From: Anadara kagoshimensis
Lineage: Eukaryota; Mollusca; Bivalvia; Arcoida; Arcidae
Reading direction: 5' to 3'
Assembly: GCA_021292105.1 (NCBI GenBank)
Contig: JACFYK010000023.1
Location: 434,001 to 498,000 of the forward strand
DNA length: 64,000 nt
The notes beneath the pieces were generated by a model. The model had not been told where the DNA came from, ran no database searches, and saw only the letters and a program-made list of their open reading frames with translations. The position numbers and the translations under genes are program-made. This document shows, in pieces, positions 11,668 to 23,827 of this stretch (its first letter is position 1; each line of letters begins with the position of its first letter).

Positions 11668-11858
11668 GGGTGATCCTTAAAGATCCTTAAAGCCGCATTA
11701 AAGATCCTTAAAATTTCAGTTCCATTAAGGATCTGTAAGGAAGCCTTAAAGATCCTTAAAGAAGATGGTGGTCCTTAAAGGGGTCTTTAAGGAGGCTTTA
11801 AGGATCTTTAAGGACATCTTTAAGGATCTTTAAGGATTCCTTAAAGGAGGGAGTTGGT
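11668..11858. repeat. TTTAAGGATC palindrome-rich element, copy 2
   Basis: Same composition as 5196-5386, with GATCCTTAAA in its first half and TTTAAGGATC in its second, so the whole can fold back. AAAATTTCAGTTCCATTAAG at about 11709 is the complement of text in copy 1, showing opposite orientation. Confidence 0.75.
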
Positions 11859-12079
11859 CTTGTGATACACTTAAAAAGGTATGTAACAATGTAATTAATT
11901 GTTATTCAAATTGTCCACCTGATATCTAATTCAACCTCAGGATTTTTTCAACAGCAGAAATTTTTACCTTTGACCTGCTGGTTGCCATGGAAATTGTGTT
12001 ATTATCAAGATAGCACCCGGACTTCTCAATACTCATTCTTGTAGATTATCTAGAAGTCATCTGGTCTTGTCTTTACTCA

Positions 12080-12727
12080 TTTATGCTATAAAAATGACAA
12101 ATAAGTAGCAAGACAGAGTGATTTTCTCTTAAAGTCTTGATTAAGGGTGACCTTTGACCCAAGGTCACGTGACCATTTATGCTATGTTTAGAAAAACTAA
12201 TTTCTGCATGAAAGTCTCCTGAAACTCAACCTTGAGTTTCTACATAAGATTATGACATTTAATGTCGGTTTTAGTTAACAATTAACTTTACGTTGATTAT
12301 AACACCTTTTAAGCATGAAATTTGGTAAAAAGTGCACGTGGCCTTTGACCTTCTAGTTGCTATGGGCAATGTCGCATTTTCAAAATTTTATAAGTATTAT
12401 TTTAAGGACTAAATAGTTTTTAAGTTTCAAGAGTCACTTCACCCTATTTTTATAAAGGATTGACAGAATTGAGATTTTTGTTATGGAAAAAGGTTAATTT
12501 CGGCTAAAAATCATGATTAATATTGACCTTTGACCCCAGATCACGTGACCTTATTTCTATTTATAGAAACGGCAATCATTTTAAAATCTTGCCCGACATA
12601 TATGCTCTACAATGGTACCACACACTGTAGCATTGCCCTTTCAATCATCAGGTAATTTACATTTATTAAACCGCCCTTAAAATCCCATGAAAACCTCGCA
12701 TTTTATCCAGAACGGGAAAGGGTTAAA
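12080..12727 (+). repeat. Dispersed repeat S, copy 1
   Basis: It shares ordered landmarks with 33600-34140: GCATGAAATTTGGTAAAAAG..., TTTGACCTTC..GTTGCTAT, TTTTAAAATCTTG.CC.ACAT, and the ending CCAGAACGGGAAAGGGTT. It contains several TTTGACCC/GGTCACGTGACC phrases. No coding potential; probably a non-autonomous transposon. Confidence 0.6.
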
Positions 12728-13784
12728 TTATACTAAACCTGCTACCGGCAGCACATCCTGCAAAATTTTCAACCAAGCATGGGCTTCAAATACAACACAG
12801 GCAGTCGTTCACGCCTAAAAAGAATCTTCAGCTAGTCCAGTGTATTAGTACTGTAGATAAATAGTATTCTGTGGAGGCTGCTTACTTAAGTGACATCACT
12901 GCACGGGGTCCCCAAACCTGACCTTTTGGATTTGGATTAATAGGAGGTGGAATAGAAATTCACCAATATCTTCCTTATTTCAGCATGGATTTTTATAGAA
13001 TTTTCACATTAAGTCATATATCAGTATGGATAATAACATGTAAAAATAAAGTGTCATTACAGGTTCTCTTTAAACTTGTATAGTTATTTGAATGACAGTG
13101 TAGATGTAAGTGGCAACTCCTATATGAGTGTTTGTTGTTTATTTTATAAATATTTGAGGAATCAAATAAAAACACAATACCTTTAATTGTTCCTGACCTT
13201 AAATCTGGGAATGCGAGTGCCAGAGTTGGGAGTGTCTGGCTCACCTGCAGAGTAACAACAGGAAAACTTTACATATACACTTGTACCTCCTATCAAGTCA
13301 CTAGTATAAGGGAGACAATTCATCTGCCAAAGTCGTATGCCAGGTAAATAATCTCCCTTAGACTATAAAAAGTAATCTTTAACTAAAAACCTGAGTTTTC
13401 TGTTTTGTTTTATAGGCATTTACACAGTTTTAACATTGGTTGTAAGAAACATATGTCATCTTATGACATATTTCATTGAATATAATATTTACAATCAAAA
13501 ATAATTTCTTTGTTGAAAAATCTGGTTAAATTTCCCATGGTCAAAAAACCTTTCACAGTTGCTGCTGCTGCTGATGAAGCTGGTGATGATGATGATGATG
13601 TTTTATTTAACAAGGATGGGTTGTGTTACTATTTTGATATTACAATATAAATTAAATCTGAAATGATCATTAAAAAGTAAGAAATAATCAATTTTAGGTC
13701 AATTAATGTTTTTACAAATGTTTGTTTTCATGTTTTAGACATCAGCATTAATGATTATCATGAGGCAGTGTACACAGCCAATTT
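12728..13784. other. No gene recognised
   Basis: A minus-strand open frame covers 13244-13014 but has no family features. A GCT/GAT trinucleotide run lies at 13557-13601. Nothing else stands out. Confidence 0.45.
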
Positions 13785-14095
13785 TTGCTCACGTGAAATT
13801 AACGTAAATTTCACATGAAAAATTTCACGTGAAATTAACGTTAATCGAGCTTATACGTTAAACTCACGTGAAAAAATTCACGTGAATCTCACGTGAAATT
13901 AACGTTAATATCATGTGAATTTCACGTGAGATTCACTTGAATTTTCTTACGTGAGTTTTAACGTATAAGCTCGATTAACGTTAATTTCACGTGAAATTTT
14001 TCACATGAAATTCACGTTAATTTTACATTAAACTCACGTGAAATGTTGGTTCACGTGAATTTCACGTGAAATTTTTCACATGAATTTCACACGAA
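13785..14095. repeat. CACGTG-rich foldback element
   Basis: A large inverted repeat centred near 13905. AACGTTAATCGAGCTTATAC on the left (about 13839) returns as its complement at about 13960-13980, and outer TTCACGTGAAATT blocks also mirror each other. It contains about ten CACGTG hexamers and several AACGTTAA palindromes. No coding frame. Confidence 0.85.
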
Positions 14096-14599
14096 AGGAG
14101 CTATCATATCAAAATTTTATTGATAGGAAACCAAGTGCATATTGTTTTAGATTGCTCATAAGTACACTTGTTAAGACTTTTTGCTACATTTTCAATTATG
14201 CCTTAGCTAAGATTTATTTTAACTTATGTTTAGCAAATTTTGGTAATCTTTTTTTTCTTGGTCAAAACTAAATTCAAATGTTTTAATGTGGAAGTTTCTT
14301 AAAATGAAACTTTAAATTTCTGAATATCTTAAAAATTAACAAAATTATTAAAATTTTAAATTTTGAAAGATTTAAGTTAAGGAAAATCCTGACCAAGGAA
14401 TGATAGTGAAACCGGGCAATGCATTGCCTTTTAAGCACTTCCTTTAATTCAGATTACACTGCAATCTGAAAACAGAGTAAATGGTGCTCATGGTTACTTG
14501 CATTAGGACTTTTTAAATAATGCATACTATTTTTCATGACACAAAGACTACTTCATGTCTCAATATCAAACAAAGACAACTGTAATTTTCAAACGTTTT
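14096..14599. other. No gene recognised
   Basis: AT-rich sequence. The 63-residue frame at 14080-14271 starts inside the foldback and shows no family feature. Confidence 0.4.
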
Positions 14600-15170
14600 A
14601 ATAGGGTATTAATTGGGAAACAAATACACCATAAGCAGGAGAAGCAGGTTTATTGCTGCATAGAAAAGGAAAGTTGACAATAGAAAAATTGAAGTTATCA
14701 CGTTTGTCATAAAGATTCAAATGTAGCATTTCGTGTGCATCATAATTCAGGTATAAGTCTAAATATGAAGCAGGAATCAGTCGTGTCTTTTATTTCGAGC
14801 TCACTAGGATAGATGACATTCACATAGTCTCCAAATTTAGGATTATTAAGAGACAGCACGGCATCTATATATCTGTATGTTGAGTTGAATGATTTGGCGA
14901 CAATCTTCTCTTCAGATTTAACAAGGTTCTGCATAAATTCTCCTTCATAGGAATAAAGAAACAAATTAGCAAGCAATGATGCACAGTTTGTACCCATTGG
15001 TATACCGATTGTTTGCTGAAAAACTATATTTCACAACAAATGTTATTTATCAAAAACTTTAACATTTTGTTGACGGCATCTTCAGTATATTTTTGTTGGA
15101 ATAGGTAAATTGACCTTTCTGTTGACTTTTCATGGGTAATAGTCATAAACGATAATCCACCTCATACATG
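14600..15170 (-). mobile_element. Retroelement reverse transcriptase relic (Penelope-like?)
   Basis: The frame 14997-14740 begins GTNCASLLANLFLYSYEGEF and continues to STYRYIDAVLSLNNPKFG and a PSELEIKDTTDS block. This is the active-site and thumb region of a reverse transcriptase very common in lophotrochozoans, which I tentatively place in the Penelope-like group. The catalytic YIDD is YIDA here, so one metal-binding Asp is lost. Matching sequence without an open frame continues on both sides, giving a dead fragment. The plus-strand copy at 59955-60182 retains YIDD. Confidence 0.75.
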
Positions 15171-15189
15171 GTTGGTTAATTGGAAAGGA

Positions 15190-15520
15190 TTTTACGTCCC
15201 AGTTAAGAATATTTCACTCATATCAATACGACGTCAGTTACAGGTAAACTGGTAGAAATTTTAAAGTTTACTGTGCGCTTAGGCCAATGTACAAGGAGAG
15301 TTCTCTAACGTGTCACGCCTGCCGTGATATATTGCAGCGGTTTTTAGGTATCTTCAGAAGGACTCCGTGACCTCGTTTTTAAATACAGACTACTTCTTTT
15401 TGCAAAAGAACAGCCAGCACTACCTTTTTTCAAGTCTAGGTTAGATCCGGCGGAGTTCGAATCCACGACCTTGCACATACGGAGCGAGCACACTATCAAT
15501 TATGTATTGGTGACAAAGTA
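15190..15520 (-). repeat. SINE, head to tail
   Basis: On the minus strand the head has a box B GTGGATTCGAACTCCGCC (about 15465). The body includes GAGGTCACGGAGTCC-like text, and the tail ends GACGTCGTATTGATATGAGT...AATATTCTTAACTGGGACGT. This is the same family as 4955-5152 but more diverged. Confidence 0.6.
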
Positions 15521-16266
15521 AAGTGCAAAAGATATTCAGTAAGTAGACGCCCCTTGTCCTGCAAACTATGCTGTATTGTAAGACAACAATCATTAAGATA
15601 TTTAAAATGATATATATAGGTAAACAACATTGATCTGTCCTCTTGACCTTTGTAATATAAATATACGACGATCCACCAAATACATTGGTAGCGTTAATAT
15701 TCACATTTAATAATAATTCATCCTAGTTTCCGATCATGTAGATAAAATAAAAACACATATTTTCGCTACATATAAATATACCAAATCATAATAAATATTT
15801 GAATTATAAGTCAAGTACACAGGTGAATTCGTTTGCCTATATATGTATGTATTGTATATGGGGCATACACCAATTAACTAATATACTTAGGGTATTTTTT
15901 ATTTAATGGTATAACATAATACACAGGAATTTACATAATATATTCAAATATCTAACAGTTTATATAAAAATTCTTAACTTTCACGTAACATTTTCATCTA
16001 TGCCTTTATGTATAATTTTGTTTAAGTAATGAACTTGAATTATTAACTTGACTGTTCAAAGTGAAGACATTGTTGATAGTACACATTTTGAATATTCTGC
16101 TAATAGAACATGCGTATATAATTATACAAGAAAATCTTGTAATGTATATGAATTTGTAGATGGTATAAATGAACTATATCTGTTTATTTAGCCTATTTCA
16201 GAGAAAGCAAGATAGCAAAATACTCTATAAATTTCAATACGACAGGTACAATTCAATGACTCTTTT
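15521..16266. other. No gene recognised
   Basis: AT-rich sequence. A minus open frame (15704-15441) overlaps the SINE head and is not supported as a gene. Confidence 0.4.
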
Positions 16267-16806
16267 ACTTACATGAGCCGAGTCGTAACTGAAAATTTCT
16301 GTTTCGGTTCCATCCTTGCTTAATATATAATTTTATGCGACAAAATATAACCTGGGTGGGTGTTTACAATGGTAATCTTTTTTACAAAATGGCGGGGTTC
16401 TTTATGATACGTAGTCATGACGAAAGAGTCGACTATTTACGTAGGTTAGTGCAGCTCAAGAACGGATTGATTTTTGCGTAACCGGGATGACCAAAATCGA
16501 TTTAATAAAGTTATAAAGTGGACTACCTTTCTACATTTTCAAACTTTTGAAAAAAATTGACGTAAATTTAAACTTTTAAACTCAACCCGACCTTTGAATT
16601 ACCCTTCATTGTACCCCTAGCGAACCTACGTAAATAATAAATTCTTCCGTCATCATTACGTCACACGAAAGACTCCGCCATTTTGTCAAAATTTTTACCA
16701 TTGTAAACACACATCCAAAACACGTTTTGGTGCATTAAAGGAGTTATAATGCACGGATTAGATCGAAATAAGGATTATTAGCAACGACTCGGCTCATGTA
16801 AGTAAA
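16267..16806. mobile_element. Long-TIR non-autonomous DNA element
   Basis: TTACTTACATGAGCCGAGTC at the left end and its complement at the right end bracket about 540 bp. Further mirrored blocks continue inward (GTGTTTACAATGGTAA, ACAAAATGGCGG, TTTACGTAGGTT), so the arms are about 200 bp long and imperfect. The right half, and about 80 bp of sequence beyond the right terminus, recur at 42499-42805. Confidence 0.75.
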
Positions 16807-18829
16807 TGATTATTTGATTTTTAACCGTGCCATTCAAATCTTTGAGATATTAGCGTTATTCCTTTCTCTCCAGCACAGTAAACGGACAATCAATTTCTTT
16901 ATCGCAGAAAACCAATTGTATTATGGTATCTACAGACATTTTGAATGCCTCATAAAAGTATTTAAAACAAATTATGCACGCTAGTGATATTTCACACTCG
17001 ATTTGATTCAAACCGATGATACTATCAACAGTGTATCTCTATGTACCATATCTAAGTAATTACTCTGGGTTATTGAGTTCAAATTTATTGGTCACAAGGA
17101 CTGAATTTTGTTATATTAAAAGCATATTTGGAAATAAAAATGAAAATGACAGAAGAATCGTTTTATTTATCTAACTTCAAACGTTTAACTGACTGATAAT
17201 ATTATACAATAATTGCCCTCTAGGTATGTGGACATCCAGAATTGTCACCTGACAGAAGAGTTGTCAACCGAGGGCATCGCCCGAGGGTCAGTAGCAAAGA
17301 TACCGGGTGAGGCTGACCCTGTATCATTCCGTACCGGACACTTACAAACCATGTAACTTTTTCACCCTAACGATGACCCGGCGCTAATGAAAAATAGTTT
17401 TAAAAAATGCTGCCGATGTCGATGAAAGAAGTGAATAATGATTATCTGTCTGCAATAAAATACCGCTGTAACAACAAAATAATACAGATACTAAAATACA
17501 GCATACTAACGAGGTTTAAAAGTCTTTTCTTTGACTTTCAATGTTTCAAAATAATACTTTCATACGGTTTAACTAACTATCTTCAGCAGAAAGTTCCGCG
17601 AACCATTTATTTACGGTTGCCATTTTGATTGACGTTTACGTTAGAGACAGGGGCGTTACTCTGACCCACCCGGCATGAGCCTCACTGACCCAGTATTTTT
17701 GCGTTTGCGGCTATGTACGGAATGATACTGGGTTGGTCATGTGATTCGATTTAATCAATCATTCCCATAGATTTTAGTCAGAGGTAGGGTAATATATCAT
17801 ATTACATATTACACCAGTTTTACTTCACTAGACGGATATTTTAGAATAAAATGCCTCATCAGTGTTGCTTGGACCAAAATTGTGAAACCAAAATGGTTTT
17901 CGGGATGTTGAAAAGATATCTAAAGGACTAATTCGGAAATAACGTAAAAACTAATATTTAAATCACACCCATTGATCTAACTTTATTCAATTTATTTTCC
18001 TAATAAAATTAGCTTGTTTTTTAAATGTACCTAAAATGCATCGATTGTGGGCTTTAGACAGTCTGTTAATACAAGGTTGCTGAACTAAACTGTGTGCATT
18101 AAATTGTATTTTTTGTAAATCTCTACTATTTAAGCGCACTCATAATAATTTTATCTTAAACGACTAAAAAGCTTCCTATCAGACTTTTATCATAACACAA
18201 AACGAATGATATATTGGAATAACTTAAGAGTTTATTTTCTATTATTCCCCTTCTTATGCATCAATTGTTTGCCTTATAGATTGAGGTTGCTATAGTGACA
18301 AGACACCAAGGATAACAAACTTGTGGTATTAGGAAGAAACTAACTGATTAATAGAAAGTTACAAAACCCCATGCTAAACACTTAACAGTGATTATAAATT
18401 ACCAAGCATTCAAAAATGGGAGTGGTTGGTAAAAATAGAACAAGTTCTGCAAATTCGACATGTGTAAATAAAACTGGTAAGTAATACTGCCGAATTTAAT
18501 GATCCAGATATTTAATGGTTTAGGTTTGGTAACACTTATGATGTGTAAAAATATGAAAAGCACCGAGTCAGATGACACAATGTTTATCATTTTAATTTTT
18601 ATCAAACAAGTTAAAAAACAATTTATGAGTGAAAAACAGACAGTGAAAATGGCGGCTTGTTGCTAATATTTCACCTTTTTATGTTTCATGTGCCTATTTA
18701 AATATTGTTTTATAAAATTATTGTCTGATGTGACGTTACTTAATATTTTGACAATTTTGTTAACTTTTCATCTGAATTGCAAAATGTCAGCCAAATTCCT
18801 TACAAAAAACCTGCCTGACCTTAGACACC
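16807..18829. other. No gene; contains one inverted-repeat element
   Basis: TATCATTCCGTAC at about 17319 is mirrored exactly by GTACGGAATGATA at about 17714. Looser inverted similarity extends outward (GGGTGAGGCTGACCC / TGAGCCTCACTGACCC), suggesting a roughly 450-bp foldback or TIR element. The 73-residue frame at 17407-17628 lies in its loop and has no known motif. The remainder is unassigned. Confidence 0.45.
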
Positions 18830-21740
18830 ATGAACAATTTTAGCACACTTAACAATATGAAATATTCATCGAAATACATATCTAAGGTAACCCTACATAC
18901 AAAATAGTCAACCATGAATAAATACATAAATATTAAAACCCATTGAAATAAGCTAACATATACAAATAGTAAACTATTAATAAATACATAACTATTAAAA
19001 CACATTGAAATAACCTTACATACACAAATAGTGAACTATTAATAAATACATAAATATTAAAATACATTGAAATAACCTTACATACACAAATAGTGATCCA
19101 TTAATAAATACATAAATATTAAAACACATTGAAATAACGTTACATACACAAATAGTGAACTATTAATAAATACATAAATATTAAAACGAATTCAAATAAC
19201 CTTACATATACAAAAAGTGAACTATTAATACATCCATAAATATTAAAACAAATTCAAATAGCCTTACATATACAAATAGTGAACTATTAATAAACCCATA
19301 AATATTAAGGCACATTAATATAATTTACATATACAAATATTAAATATTAATTCAAACATTAATTTTAAAACAAAATACAATAACCTAACATACACAAATA
19401 GTGAATATTAATAAATACATAAATATTAAAACAAATTCAAATAGCCTTACATATACAAATAGTGAACTATTAATAAATACATAAATATTAAAACAAATTC
19501 AAATAGCCTTACATATACAAATAGTGAACTATTAATAAATGCATAAATATTAAAACAAATTCAAATAGCCTTACATATACAAATAGTGAACTATTAATAA
19601 ATACATAAATATTAAAACAAATTCAAATATCCTTACATTTACAAATAGTGAACTATTAATAAATACATAAATATTAAAACAAATTCAAATCACTTTACAT
19701 ATACAAATAGTGAACTATTAATAAATACATAAATATTAAAACGAATTCAAATAGCCTTACATATACAAATAGTGAACTATTAATAAATACATAAATATTA
19801 AAAGAAATTCAAATAGCCTTACATATACAAATAGTGAACTATTAATAAATACAGAAATATTAAAAGAAATTCAAATAGCCTTACATATACAAATAGTGAA
19901 CTATTAATAAATACATAAATATTAAAACGAATTCAAATAGCCTTACATATACAAATAGTGAACTATTAATAAATACAGAAATATTAAAACAAATTCAAAT
20001 ATCCTTACATTTACAAATATTGAACTATTAATAAATACATAAATATTAAAACAAATTCAAATAGCCTTGCATATATAAACAGTGAATTATTAATAAATAC
20101 ATAAATATTAAAACAAATTCAAATAGCCTTACATATACAAATAGTGAACTATTAATAAATACATAAATATTAAAACGAATTCAAATAGCCTTACATATAC
20201 AAATAGTGAACTATTAATAAATACAGAAATATTAAAACAAATTCAAATATCCTTACATTTACAAATATTGAACTATTAATAAATACATAAATATTAAAAC
20301 AAATTCAAATAGCCTTGCATATATAAACAGTGAATTATTAATAAATACATAAATATTAAAACAAATTCAAAAAGCCTTACATATACAAATAGTGAACTAT
20401 TAATAAACCCATAAATATTAAGGCACATTAATATAATTTTACATATACAAATATTAAATATTAATTCAAACATTAATTTTAAAACAAAATACAATAACCT
20501 AACATACACAAATAGTGAATATTAATAAATACATAAATATTAAAACAAATTCAAATAGCCTTACATATACAAATAGTGAACTATTAATAAATACATAAAT
20601 ATTAAAACAAATTCAAATAGCCTTACATATACAAATAGTGAACTATTAATAAATGCATAAATATTAAAACAAATTCAAATAGCCTTACATATACAAATAG
20701 TGAACTATTAATAAATACATAAATATTAAAACAAATTCAAATATCCTTACATTTACAAATAGTGAACTATTAATAAATACATAAATATTAAAACAAATTC
20801 AAATCACTTTACATATACAAATAGTGAACTATTAATAAATACATAAATATTAAAACGAATTCAAATAGCCTTACATATACAAATAGTGAACTATTAATAA
20901 ATACATAAATATTAAAACAAATTCAAAAAGCCTTACATATACAAATTGTGAACCATTAATAAATACATAAATATTAAGGCACATTAATATAGTTTTACAT
21001 ATACAAATATTAAATATTAATTCAAACATTAATTTTAAAACACAATACACTAACCCAACATACACAAATATTGAATAAATACATAAATATTAAAACAAAT
21101 TCAAATAGCCTTACATATACAAATAGTGAACTATTAATAAATACAGAAATATTAAAACAAATTCAAATCACTTTACATATTATACAAATAGTGAACTATT
21201 AATAAATACATAAATATTAAAACGAATTCAAATAGCCTTACATATACAAATTGTAAACTATTAATAAATACATAAATATTAAAACAAATTCAAATAGCCT
21301 TACATATACAAATTGTGAACCATTAATAAATACATAAATATTAAGGCACATCAATATAATTTGCATATACAAATATATTAATTCAAACATTAATTTTAAA
21401 ACACAATACAATAACCCAACATACACAAATATTGAATATTAATAAATACATAAATATTAAGACACATTGAAATAACCTTAATATACAAGTTGTAAACCAT
21501 TAATAAATACATAAATATTAAGATAAATTCAATTATCCTTACATACACAAATATTGAATAATAATAAATACATAAATATTAAAACACATTCAAATAACGT
21601 ACATGTTACAAACACTCAACCATTAATACATAAATATTAAGACACATTTTAAAATACATAAATATACAAATAATGACCCAATAATAAACCATTAATATTG
21701 AAACACATTAATATAATTTCACATATACAAATCACTCTGA
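18830..21740. repeat. 62-bp satellite array, about 45 units, with higher-order structure
   Basis: The unit reads approximately TACATATACAAATAGTGAAC, TATTAATAAATACATAAATA, TTAAAACAAATTCAAATAGC. Successive CAAATAGTG landmarks at 19025, 19087, 19149 and 19211 give a 62-bp period. A variant block (AATATTAAGGCACATTAATA ... ATTAATTCAAACATTAATTT) occurs near 19295, 20405, 20965 and 21325, so multi-unit segments were themselves duplicated, at about 1.1 kb and then shorter spacing. Minus-strand frames of 60-75 residues are by-products of the repeat. Confidence 0.92.
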
Positions 21741-22497
21741 AAGACAGGTCTGCAATGTCCACAAAATGTGTTTTGGTTTTAAAATTTTGTAACCTTTCAC
21801 CGTTTAGAAATTTGAGATATCTTTTTGACAAGTGTCTGAAGACCGAAATTACCCCCTTTTTTAAAACCATCGTAGACCATCATGAAGTTAAATTATGAAA
21901 TGTATGAATTTTATGTCAAAAAAACTACATTTTCAAATTTAATTTTGAATTGAGAGATACGCTACTAAGCATAATGTTTTTGATTTCTGACAATATTAAA
22001 TACTTGGACATATTTTTCGTACAGAAAATTATCACTTGATATTTTGTATGTGATAGAACACTAAAAAGATTGAATTGAATCAAAAATGTGTTTTGTGCAT
22101 CGGGTGTAAATATCTTTAAAAACGAGAGACGAGTGTGGTACATTTTCATTTGAATGAAAAAAATATTGCTGCCCCAACGATGATTGATGCGTCAATGTCA
22201 AGTTTCATTGACGTTGGAACTAGTTCTAATAAAACCAATGTAATAACGATTTAAAAAATATTTCATGCACATAATCAAGTTTTAGTTTATGTTAATTGTA
22301 TCAATTGACAAACTAAACGGATAAGTTACATTTTTCATTGGTCAGTGACAAAGAACTTTTTATGAAAATGAGAGTTGTCTCTCTTTCATGGAGCACAATG
22401 ATTGCTATACTAAAAGAATTATTTTGTGATTTTAGGGAAAACATTAAGCACGGAAGATCAACTGAGAACAATCAAATCCTCCTCTTTATAGAATAAA
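21741..22497. other. No gene recognised
   Basis: Unique-looking AT-rich sequence. Short frames occur on both strands (21698-21898 plus, 22149-21925 minus), with no motif or splice pattern that would support them. Confidence 0.4.
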
Positions 22498-23066
22498 TAC
22501 AGTAAAACCTGTCTATAATTTTAAACAGCTAGACCAGGTCAAAGTGACCCGTATATAGACAGGTGACCACTATGAACAAGTTTTCACTGTTAAAATTTAT
22601 CTACCATTTTATCATGTTCATGTACATGCATTTCATACGTATGTAGACTGAGAGCTTTTATAAAATATTAAGAATGTAATATTTTAAGGAAATTTTTAAT
22701 GGAAATCGTAAACAAGTGATTTTAAATTGATATAAACATTTAATTTTGAGATACTAAATTAGTTTGATTCTTTTAAATTTTAATTTAAAATCTTAAATAG
22801 ACATACCAGCTATATGTGTTCAAATTTCATCTAAAACATTATGTGATCCAATGTTAAATAATTATGTTACCTACTGTATATTACGAACAATATCACAACA
22901 AAATAACATAATTAATACATTTGATTTACATGTAGCCACTATACACTTGGTAAATCTTACCTTTTGAAGACATATGGAGCTCAATAGCTTCGGTACCAGA
23001 CAAAACTGACCACTATAGACAGGATGCTATTATGGACAGCTGTTGTTATACAGGCTTGATTGTACA
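22498..23066. mobile_element. TIR element, CAGTAAAACCTGTCTATA type
   Basis: The left end TACAGTAAAACCTGTCTATA matches the complement of the right end (TACAATCAAGCCTGTATAAC), with internal mirrored ATAGACAGG/CCTGTCTAT and GACCACTATG/GACCACTATAG phrases. Non-coding and about 570 bp. The shorter element at 53203-53400 shares the AACCTGTCTATA theme. Confidence 0.55.
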
Positions 23067-23767
23067 ACCTTTTGGTTAATCAGTGATTAGGTGGTATGTA
23101 CTTAAAATTCAACGATGGGATAGTGAAGTATGGGATTTTCTGTTTCACATTCCCAAATATGTTATTATGGTGTGTGTGTGTGTGTGTGTGCGCGTGTGTG
23201 TGTGTGTGTGTGTGTGTGTATTCAATGCAAATATAAAACAGCCCTGACAATAAAATATTCTGACAAGAAACAATAGAACACATTTTTAAAAAAATAAATA
23301 AAGAATCCGTTTGTTTTGATAACGTCAAGCTCAATGATCTGATACGGCATCCTGATGCGTCAATTGTCGCGTTGGGCAATAACAGACGAAATGGACAAGA
23401 AAGAAAAATCTAGCATTGTTGATTTTTCTGTCCGAGATACAAAAATTTGAAATCGTGTCCGTCATACATTCTCTAAAATGGTATTACACAACATAAAAAG
23501 CTTTTACATTCATCATGTAAATTGCATTGGTAAGAGACTCTTTCTGAAATCAACTGTAAACATAACATTTTATCCAGAATGTGAAATGGTTTTAAAAGTT
23601 TAATATAGATCTTTATAAGGTTAAAAATAACCGATACACCTGCACACACGAATGAAATTATACATCATCCAAAAATATTAAACATTGACATTAACACATA
23701 TTTAAAACAACCATGTATGTGCATAATATTTCATAATAAAATATACCTTCATAAACAAATAATCAAA

Positions 23768-23827
<60 letters not shown>

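Noticed and set aside
13785..14095. Regulatory enhancer of a nearby gene
   Set aside because: The E-box cluster is part of a foldback transposon and no gene was found within several kilobases. The site density is reported as a finding instead.
18787..21426. Several 60-75 residue minus ORFs (MYVGLLYCVLKLM...)
   Set aside because: They are translations of the 62-bp satellite; 62 is not a multiple of 3 and the frames break within one or two units.
23080..23379. 99-residue minus ORF
   Set aside because: Its centre is the GT microsatellite (His-Thr repeats), and the flanks have no motif.
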